From: an uncultured Acidobacteriota bacterium
GTDB lineage: Bacteria; Acidobacteriota; Terriglobia; Terriglobales; Acidobacteriaceae
Assembly: GCA_903832475.1 (NCBI GenBank)
Contig: CAILBQ010000565.1
Span: forward strand, 1 to 18,417
Direction: 5' to 3'
Length of the DNA: 18,417 nt
The translations under genes were made by a program, and so were the position numbers. Shown one piece after another: positions 13,041-18,417 of the stretch. How positions within the stretch are numbered: the stretch's first letter is position 1; each line of letters starts with the position of its first letter. The notes beneath the pieces are model-generated. The model saw only the letters and a list, made by a program, of their open reading frames with translations. It made no database searches and was not told the origin of the DNA.

Positions 13041-13207
13041 GCACTGATCTCCATTTTTATAGAGTTGTTTGGTTTGATCGAACGGCCTCGGTTTGCTTAC
13101 GCCCTAAAATCGTAAAAGGCTTGAAGGTATGTCAGCATGTAACAGGAAACCCTTCTGGTTGCGCAAGCAGAAAGTCATCCCCCACGCGCCAAATTGAGGA
13201 TTCGCCG

Positions 13208-14134
13208 ATGCCAGCAGTGTCTTCCGCAATGATTGCCGTCGGCATCGCCGCCTTGCTCGCCGGGCTCATCCTCGTCCGGACCCGCTTCATCGCCGCCACC
13301 GGCCTGGGCAAGCTTCTCGTCCTCGGACCTGTCTTTGAAGCCGTTGCCCTGGCCATCTTCGCCGTCGAACACTTCCTCGCCGCTCGCGACCTCGCCCCCA
13401 TCGTCCCCCGCTGGTTACCCGGCGCGCTCTTCTGGACTTACTTCTTTGGCGTCGCCTTACTCGCCACCGCCATCAGCTTCCTCATCTTCCGCTGCGTTCG
13501 CTGGTCCGCCGCCCTGCTTGCGCTCTTCTTCCTCCTCATCGTCGTCACCGTCGACCTGCCCGGCGTGCCTAAGGGCCTCCACGAGCGCCTCTTCTGGACC
13601 CTCACCGTCCGCGAAATCTCCTTCGCCTGCGGAGCCCTCATCCTCGCCGCCAGCCAATTTCCGGGTGCCCCTTCCTTGGCTCACCTTGCCAGGGGAGGGA
13701 TCGCGTCAGGTCGTCCCCTCACTGCCTCCTCCCCCATCCGTATCCTCGCAACAATCGCCCGCGCCGCCCTCGCCGCAATCTTCGTCTTCTACGCCATCGA
13801 ACACTTCCTCTTCCCCCACAACGTCCCCGGCGTCCCCCTCGAAAAAATGACCCCCTCATGGATGCCCGCGCCGGTCCTCATCTCGTACTTCACCGGCCTC
13901 ACCCTGCTCGCCGCCGCCCCCGGCCTGCTGATTCCCCGCACCCGCCGCCTTGCCGCCGCCCTCGCCGGCTCCGTTCTCCTGCTGCTCACCGTCTTCTTCT
14001 ACATCCCCATCCTGCTCACCGAACTTCACTCGCCCCTCGCCCTCGAAGGCGTGAATTACGTCGGCGACACGCTTCTCTTCGCCGCCACCGCCCTCTTCGC
14101 CGGCTTCGACCCGGTCCAACCGAAACGCCCTTGA
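13208..14134 (+). CDS. Internally duplicated DoxX-like multi-pass membrane protein
   Basis: A 308-residue membrane protein made of two similar halves. Half one (about 40-147) has AVEHFL, PRWLPG, WTYFFGVALLA; half two (about 180-300) has AIEHFL, PSWMPA, ISYFTGLTLLA and a matching RRLAAAL. Each half has about four helices, so the protein looks like a fused tandem duplication of a DoxX-like unit. The linker (152-165) is encoded by a hairpin repeat. The start is the ATG with GAGGA seven bases upstream; the frame is open back to 13121 but that part has no ribosome site. It is divergent from the exported eight-cysteine protein and is followed 73 bases later by a general-stress FMN protein. Specific function unknown. 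Confidence 0.85.
   Translation: MPAVSSAMIAVGIAALLAGLILVRTRFIAATGLGKLLVLGPVFEAVALAIFAVEHFLAARDLAPIVPRWLPGALFWTYFFGVALLATAISFLIFRCVRWSAALLALFFLLIVVTVDLPGVPKGLHERLFWTLTVREISFACGALILAASQFPGAPSLAHLARGGIASGRPLTASSPIRILATIARAALAAIFVFYAIEHFLFPHNVPGVPLEKMTPSWMPAPVLISYFTGLTLLAAAPGLLIPRTRRLAAALAGSVLLLLTVFFYIPILLTELHSPLALEGVNYVGDTLLFAATALFAGFDPVQPKRP
13663..13701. repeat. REP-like hairpin repeat, copy 3, inside a coding sequence
   Basis: GGGTGCCC leads into arm CCCTTCCTTGGC (13669-13680), a 7-base loop, and arm GCCAGGGGAGGG (13688-13699) followed by AT. All 12 positions pair in RNA, two as G-U. The lead and tail match copy 1 (GTGCCCC...GGGAT). It falls at residues 152-165 of the duplicated DoxX-like protein, in the linker between the halves. 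Confidence 0.5.
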
Positions 14135-14207
14135 ATTTCATCCCAGGCAAACCCTTCTTCCCATCCCTCGGTGAACTCGCATCTCAGTCTGCTGAGAGGG
14201 ATTCGCC

Positions 14208-14642
14208 ATGCCTACCCTGACCCTGCAGGAACTCGCCAAGAAGGTCGCCGACATCGACTTCACCATGCTTTCCACCCGCACCCAGGGCGGCCAGATCGCC
14301 GCACGCCCCATGAGCAACAACGGCGACGTCGAATACGATGGCGACTCCTGGTTCTTCACCTGGCAGGATTCCCGCATGGTCAAAGACATCGAGCGTGATC
14401 CCCAGGTCGGCCTCACCCTCCAGGGCAAGGCCAGCCTGCTCGGCAAGCCCCCCATCTTCATCTCCATCGAAGCCACCGCCGAGCTCATCCGCGATAAGAC
14501 CTTTTTTCAGCAGCACTGGAACCCCGACCTTGAACGCTGGTTCGACAAAGGCGTCGACACGCCCGGCCTCGTCCTCATCAAGGCTCACGCGGACCGCATC
14601 AAATACTGGGACGGCGAAGAAGAAGGCGAAGTCAAGGTTTAA
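14208..14642 (+). CDS. General stress protein 26-like, pyridoxamine 5'-phosphate oxidase-fold FMN-binding protein
   Basis: A 144-residue protein of the small split-barrel family annotated as general stress protein or pyridoxamine-phosphate-oxidase-related. Family marks are the start LQELAKKVADIDFTMLST, IAARPMS (the R-P-M/L block at the flavin phosphate site), the YDGDSWFFT strand, VKDIERDPQVGLT and the C-terminal DRIKYWDGEEEGEVKV, which is very typical of this group. Members bind FMN or FAD and are induced by stress; true PNPOx activity is not expected. GAGAGGG lies seven bases before the ATG. It sits between a DoxX-like gene and treZ, fitting a stress-related neighbourhood, though treZ has its own candidate promoter. 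Confidence 0.9.
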   Translation: MPTLTLQELAKKVADIDFTMLSTRTQGGQIAARPMSNNGDVEYDGDSWFFTWQDSRMVKDIERDPQVGLTLQGKASLLGKPPIFISIEATAELIRDKTFFQQHWNPDLERWFDKGVDTPGLVLIKAHADRIKYWDGEEEGEVKV

Positions 14643-14764
14643 CCCGGCGCCCTAACTCGAATGTTTGCAGCGCCGTCGCGGCCATCGCTGCTGCTGCGCG
14701 ATCCGTGCCCATTTCACCCGCGGCACAACCCATCCCACTCCGCGACAGTCTAAGCAGGTGACCC

Positions 14765-14793
14765 TTGAGAATTCCGGGTGCTTCAAATAGAAG
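14765..14793 (+). promoter_or_regulatory. Candidate sigma70-type promoter of treZ
   Basis: TTGAGA (14765-14770, five of six to TTGACA), a 17-base spacer, then TAGAAG (14788-14793, four of six to TATAAT). It is 63 bases before the treZ start, giving a leader of about 55 bases. It lies in the 214-base spacer after the stress-protein gene; nothing else was identified there. Confidence 0.45.
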
Positions 14794-14856
14794 CGCCCGA
14801 CCCCTCGCGCGCGCAGATCGCTGCCGCGCCAAGCGCAAAATTGAACGGAGAGCAAC

Positions 14857-16641
14857 ATGCACAAGTTCGGCATCTGGGCTCCCAAAGCTCACAAGATTGC
14901 ATTGCAATGGAGCAACCAGACCCTGCCCATGAACGGCCCCAATCGTCGCGGCTGGTGGACCCTCCAAGTCCCCGGCGCAGAGTGCGGCGACAAGTATGCC
15001 TTCCTGCTCGACGACGACACCACGCCCTACCCCGACCCGCGCGGCCTGCGCCAGCCCGACGGCGTTCACGGTCCCTCAGAACTCTACGACCACTCCCGCT
15101 TCGAATGGCACGATCAGCTTTGGCGCGGCTCGCCCAAGACCGGCGCCATTATCTACGAGCTCCACATTGGCACCTTCAGCCAGGAAGGCACCTTCGACAG
15201 CGCCATTCCCCACCTCAAGTACCTCGCTGAACTCGGCATCACCCACGTCGAAGTCATGCCCGTCGCCGCCTGGGCCGGCCAGCAAGGCTGGGGCTATGAC
15301 AGCGTCGCCCTCTTCGCCACCCACGAACCCTACGGCGGCCCCGACGGCTTCAAGCGCTTCGTCGACGCCTGCCACGCCACCGGACTCAGCGTCATCCTCG
15401 ACGTCGTCTACAACCACTTCGGCCCTGTCGGCAACTACACCACCAAGTTCGGCCCCTACCTCAACCCCAACCGCAAAACCCCCTGGGGCGACGCCGTCAA
15501 CCTCGATCAGGAAGGCAGCGATGAAGCCCGCCGCTTCTTCGTCGACAACGCCCTCATGTGGCTGCGCGACTACCATTGCGACGGCCTGCGCCTTGACGCC
15601 ATCCACGCCTTCATCGACCTCTCCGCCGTCCACTTCCTCGAGCAGATTTCGACCGAAGTCGAGCGTCTCAGCGCCACCCTCGCCAAAGAGTTCTATCTCA
15701 TCGCCGAAAGCGACCTCAACGACCCACGCGTCGTCCGCTCGCGCGAAGCCAGTGGCTACGGCATGGATTCACAATGGAGCGACGACTTCCACCACTCTCT
15801 GTTCACCGTGCTCTACAGTCCCAAGCAGGGCGAGACCGGCTACTACGCTGACTTCGGCTCTCTGAACGACCTGCACAAAGCCCTCAAGCACGCCTACGTC
15901 TACGATGGCCAGTACTCCGGCTATCGCAAGCGCCGCCATGGCCGCTCCGCCGACGGCCTCTCCGCCCACCATTTCATCCACTTCGACCAGAACCACGATC
16001 AGATCGGCAACCGCGGGTACGGCGAACGCCTCGAGCACCTCATCGGCCTCCACGCCTCTAAGGTCGCCATCGGCCTCGTGCTCACCGCGCCCTACATCCC
16101 CATGCTCTTCATGGGCGAAGAATGGGCCACCACTTCGCCTTTCCTCTATTTCGCCGATCACGAAGACGAAGAGATGCGCAAGTCCGTTGCTGAAGGTCGT
16201 CGCCGCGAGTTCGCCGCATTCGGCTTCGACGGGGAAGTGCCCAACCCCGAAGACCAGAAGACCTACGAAGCCTCCAAGCTCAACTGGGAAGAGCAGACAG
16301 AAGGCAAGCACGCCGAGATGCTCGCCTGGGTCAAGTCCCTCATCAGGCTGCGCCGCACCAACGTCTGCCTCAACGACGGAGACATGCATCACCTCCTCGT
16401 CTCCACCAACGAAGAAAAGCGCATCCTCACCATGGAACGCGACGAAGCCCGCATCCTCATCAACTTCGGCGAAGAGTCCTACACTTTCGCGCTGCTCGCT
16501 GGAGAAAAACTCTGCATCGCTTCGCGCGACGAGATCAGCGTCCGCAACAACTACCTCGACCTGCCGCCCATGACTCTGGCCGTCCTGCTCTCCTCTACCG
16601 AAGAAGTAGAAGAACGCCAGGTAACCATGCACCAGCGTTAG
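14857..16641 (+). CDS. treZ: Malto-oligosyltrehalose trehalohydrolase (TreZ)
   Basis: A 594-residue GH13 enzyme with a CBM48-like N-terminal domain (about 1-90, starting FGIWAPKAHKI). The barrel shows the GH13 regions in order: DVVYNHFGP (182-190), GLRLDAIHAF with nucleophile Asp247, LIAESDLN with acid/base Glu284, and FDQNHDQIGNR with Asp381. The GYDSVALFATHEPYGGPDGF stretch is characteristic of TreZ rather than branching enzyme. It releases trehalose from maltooligosyl-trehalose in the cytoplasm, the second step of the TreY-TreZ route from glycogen or maltodextrin to trehalose. Length is normal. GGAGA lies six bases before the ATG and a candidate promoter precedes it. treY and a debranching enzyme are not in the window, so the pathway is split or its other genes lie elsewhere. 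Confidence 0.95.
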   Translation: MHKFGIWAPKAHKIALQWSNQTLPMNGPNRRGWWTLQVPGAECGDKYAFLLDDDTTPYPDPRGLRQPDGVHGPSELYDHSRFEWHDQLWRGSPKTGAIIYELHIGTFSQEGTFDSAIPHLKYLAELGITHVEVMPVAAWAGQQGWGYDSVALFATHEPYGGPDGFKRFVDACHATGLSVILDVVYNHFGPVGNYTTKFGPYLNPNRKTPWGDAVNLDQEGSDEARRFFVDNALMWLRDYHCDGLRLDAIHAFIDLSAVHFLEQISTEVERLSATLAKEFYLIAESDLNDPRVVRSREASGYGMDSQWSDDFHHSLFTVLYSPKQGETGYYADFGSLNDLHKALKHAYVYDGQYSGYRKRRHGRSADGLSAHHFIHFDQNHDQIGNRGYGERLEHLIGLHASKVAIGLVLTAPYIPMLFMGEEWATTSPFLYFADHEDEEMRKSVAEGRRREFAAFGFDGEVPNPEDQKTYEASKLNWEEQTEGKHAEMLAWVKSLIRLRRTNVCLNDGDMHHLLVSTNEEKRILTMERDEARILINFGEESYTFALLAGEKLCIASRDEISVRNNYLDLPPMTLAVLLSSTEEVEERQVTMHQR

Positions 16642-16680
16642 CGCAATCTCGTCTCTCCCTCTTCACCGGCAACCACCGGG

Positions 16681-16719
16681 GGTGCCCTACCCTTCCCGCC
16701 TCTGGGAAGGGTGGGAGGG
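16681..16719. repeat. REP-like hairpin repeat, copy 4, between convergent genes
   Basis: GGTGCC leads into arm CCTACCCTTCCC (16686-16697), a 6-base loop, and arm GGGAAGGGTGGG (16704-16715). All 12 positions pair, one as G-U, and AGGG follows. It lies just after treZ and covers the last nine codons and the stop of the convergent glycosyltransferase gene. It could stop transcription from both sides although a T-run is lacking. Confidence 0.55.
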
Positions 16720-17694
16720 AAAGACGTTGTCCTGAAGTCCCTCCCGAGATCGGATTCTCCCACTTCTTCGAGTCAACAACCGGCGCTTGATCTCCCCTAC
16801 CGTCACAGCCTGAAAGCGCCCGTCTTCCCGCTGAAGATACCCCTTGCACGCCCGTCCCATCAGCCGCACCAGGCGTTCCATGCGTCCCGCGGCGCTCATG
16901 CGAAGATCCCAGAAATCGCACTCATCCACCAGACTCTGGCGGTATCGCTCCGGCGACATCCGAGCCTCGCGCTGCAAAATCGATAACTCGTGCTCGACGC
17001 GAATATCGCCGGCAATCGCGACCCGCTTCCCAGCTTGATCCAAACGAAGATATAGATCCGTGTCGCTGTTATGCAAAGGAAACCGCGCATCGAATCCGCC
17101 AATTTCCCGCAGCGCCGACACGCGATGCAACGAAGAAGAATTCAACGCCGAGCAATGCCGCTTCGCGATCCCCGTTGCCGTCTCCGGTAACACGCGCGGC
17201 CAGAACCCTCCCACAAATCGAAATGGCGAGATCAGCCTGCCTTCATCGAAGATCCGCGGCACAATCGTCGAAACACTTTCGTCGCGCCGATATTCGTCGA
17301 TGTACCCCGCCAGCTTGCTAAGAAAATCCGCCGGCAAATGCGTGTCCTGGTCCAGCGTAAGCAGCCATTCATACCCCTCCTTCTCCGCCATTGCCAACGC
17401 ATCGTTGTAAGGCTCGGCCAATCCCGGATTATGAGCATAAGAACGGTACCGCATGTCCTCCCTCGTCTCATCCTTTCCCTCGCCCCCCGGAGTATTGTCG
17501 GCAATAAAAATCGACAGCCGCACAGAAGGCGCAGCCATACGAGCCTGCAAAAGAGTCGCCAGCGTCGAAGACTCCTCGGGCAGCGTCTTGTACAGAACAA
17601 CGACCGCCAGAATTCCTGCGCTGCCAGTCACCGGTTCCGCGTGCTTCGTCAATACATGCATGAATTGGGTAAGAGAGTTCAAGCCGGGAGACAT
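16687..17694 (-). CDS. Glycosyltransferase family 2 (rhamnosyltransferase-like)
   Basis: A 335-residue GT-A enzyme. The nucleotide-binding strand is ILAVVVLYKTLPEE (28-41); the metal-binding D-x-D is DQD at 115-117 (LLTLDQDTHLP); HNPGLAEPYNDAL is the usual N-x-G...N-x-A/G motif; and SALNSSSLHRVSALREIGGF followed by SDTDLYLRL is the acceptor-side block found in rhamnosyltransferase-type GT2 proteins. It probably adds a sugar to a cell-surface polysaccharide or glycolipid; donor and acceptor are unknown. The start is uncertain: ATG 17694, or TTG 17697 beside it, has no clear ribosome site, and an in-frame stop lies just upstream. The tail SHPSQRREG is encoded by a hairpin repeat. It lies 91 bases downstream of the DUF899 gene on the same strand. 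Confidence 0.88.
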   Translation of the reverse strand: MSPGLNSLTQFMHVLTKHAEPVTGSAGILAVVVLYKTLPEESSTLATLLQARMAAPSVRLSIFIADNTPGGEGKDETREDMRYRSYAHNPGLAEPYNDALAMAEKEGYEWLLTLDQDTHLPADFLSKLAGYIDEYRRDESVSTIVPRIFDEGRLISPFRFVGGFWPRVLPETATGIAKRHCSALNSSSLHRVSALREIGGFDARFPLHNSDTDLYLRLDQAGKRVAIAGDIRVEHELSILQREARMSPERYRQSLVDECDFWDLRMSAAGRMERLVRLMGRACKGYLQREDGRFQAVTVGEIKRRLLTRRSGRIRSREGLQDNVFPSHPSQRREG

Positions 17695-17785
17695 CAAATG
17701 TCAACGAAGGACAAACCTGTTGCCACTCCGTTGGATGCGCTCCAGCCATCGATGGAGATCCCGTCTATACCTAACGCGCAAAAGC

Positions 17786-18417
17786 TTACAGCTTCAGCGT
17801 GACCATGGCGCTGTCGACCACCTTGCTCAACTGGGCATCGTCCGTGCCATACGCATCATGCCAACGCCACCATTTGTATCGAGGCCCCTTGGGATAGCTC
17901 TCCGGCGAATCCTCCCAGTCCTCCTGCCGTCCCAGCGGCGTCACATCCAGGTAGCTCCACACGCTGCCCATCGCTTCATCGCCGCGGTTGTTGATGAAGT
18001 ATGTCCGAAAGACCGTATCGTTCTCGTCGCGGAAAAACACGTTATGCCCATGCCACTCGTCCACGCCAAAGTCCTTGTCCCACTCATCGGTGATCGTGTA
18101 CCAAGGAATCTTTTCCCATCCCATGCGCTCCTTCAACCGCGCAATGTTTTCCTGCGATCCCCGCGAAGCGTACGCCAGCGTCGTATCCCGCGCATGCAGA
18201 TGCGATAAATGCGAAACCTGGTCAGCTCCCAGCGAACATCCCACGCACGCATGCTCCGGCCAGCCATGCACGTTTGAATCGTAGAACGCCCGGTACAGCA
18301 CCAGCTGCCTTCGCCCTTCAAAAAGATCGAGCAGCGAAGCCCTCCCCTGCGGCCCTTCGAACACATATTCTTTCTCGACCGCCAGCCACGGCATCCTCCG
18401 CCGTGACGCCGCCATCG
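17786..18417 (-). CDS. DUF899 (thioredoxin-like) family protein, 5' end cut by the window
   Basis: At least 209 residues of a DUF899-family protein. Family marks are RRRMPWLAVEKEYVFEGPQG near the cut end, SLLDLFEGRRQLVLYRAFYD, the cysteine region HACVGCSLGADQ (C-x-x-C), HARDTTLAYASRG, RMGWEKIPWYT and the C-terminal PRYKWWRWHDAYG. Family members normally carry about 30 more N-terminal residues before RRxLPW, and the frame is still open at the window end, so the ATG at 18415 is probably internal. The fold is thioredoxin-like; the C-x-x-C suggests redox chemistry, but the biochemical role of the family is not established. The glycosyltransferase gene follows it on the same strand. Confidence 0.88.
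   Translation of the reverse strand, partial: MAASRRRMPWLAVEKEYVFEGPQGRASLLDLFEGRRQLVLYRAFYDSNVHGWPEHACVGCSLGADQVSHLSHLHARDTTLAYASRGSQENIARLKERMGWEKIPWYTITDEWDKDFGVDEWHGHNVFFRDENDTVFRTYFINNRGDEAMGSVWSYLDVTPLGRQEDWEDSPESYPKGPRYKWWRWHDAYGTDDAQLSKVVDSAMVTLKL

Noticed and set aside
13056..13061. TATAAA on the minus strand as -10 box of the eight-cysteine protein gene
   Set aside because: It abuts the GGAGA ribosome site, so the transcript start would fall inside or after that site, and no -35 is at proper distance.
13121..13207. Earlier ATG for the duplicated DoxX-like protein
   Set aside because: No ribosome site before 13121; the stretch is polar and unrelated to the membrane domain, while GAGGA precedes 13208.
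14182..14197. TCTCAG-TCTG-CTGAGA hairpin overlapping the ribosome site of the stress-protein gene
   Set aside because: A six-bp stem is too short to claim regulation without conservation evidence.
14643..14856. Possible small RNA or riboswitch upstream of treZ
   Set aside because: No conserved riboswitch motif or strong terminator hairpin is visible; only a candidate promoter is supported.
1..18417. tRNA, rRNA, CRISPR arrays, transposase or integrase genes
   Set aside because: None was recognised on either strand; the only repeats are the four hairpins, the border inverted repeat and the paiB relic.

Overview
The window is about 18.4 kb of GC-rich bacterial chromosome. Most genes use C- or G-ending codons (CTC, GCC, ATC, GTC). 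The gene mix suggests an Acidobacteriota member of the Terriglobia / Acidobacteriaceae type: a two-domain lycopene cyclase, a GbsR-type regulator, an internally duplicated DoxX-like protein, a PaiB-type FMN protein, TreZ, a DUF899 protein and short GTGCCC...TGGG hairpin repeats. This assignment is inferred from gene content and style; there is no rRNA or other marker here.

Layout. 49-2251 (minus): a membrane-anchored TIR protein and a two-domain lycopene cyclase, separated by a hairpin repeat. 2385-4908 (plus): a GbsR/MarR regulator overlapping a SAM methyltransferase by four bases (ATGA), divergent from the lycopene cyclase across a region with a 41-bp dyad, then an exported amidohydrolase. 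5019-7978 (minus): a two-gene signalling module of visibly lower GC. It holds a soluble histidine kinase, whose N-terminus is a nucleoside-deoxyribosyltransferase-like domain, and a response regulator fused to a class III nucleotide cyclase. 7979-8535: a spacer containing a decayed 5' copy of paiB. 8536-10585 (plus): a small two-helix membrane protein, two tandem paralogous exported proteins and an exported HEAT-repeat protein. 10722-11384: the intact paiB-like gene. 11405-13040 (minus): a DoxX protein, a strong bidirectional terminator and an exported eight-cysteine protein of unknown family. 13208-16641 (plus): the duplicated DoxX-like membrane protein, a general-stress FMN-binding protein and TreZ with a candidate sigma70-type promoter. 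16687-18417 (minus): a family 2 glycosyltransferase and a DUF899 protein that runs off the window edge.

The most unusual element is the kinase-cyclase pair. A cytoplasmic kinase appears to sense through a nucleotide-type pocket and a degenerate nuclease-like domain, and its partner should convert phosphorylation into a cyclic nucleotide. The pair differs in base composition from its surroundings and is bordered by an imperfect inverted repeat, so it may have been acquired. The second theme is genome plasticity: four hairpin repeats, one inside a coding sequence and one supplying a stop codon, and a broken paiB copy that, with the intact gene, brackets a block of exported-protein genes.
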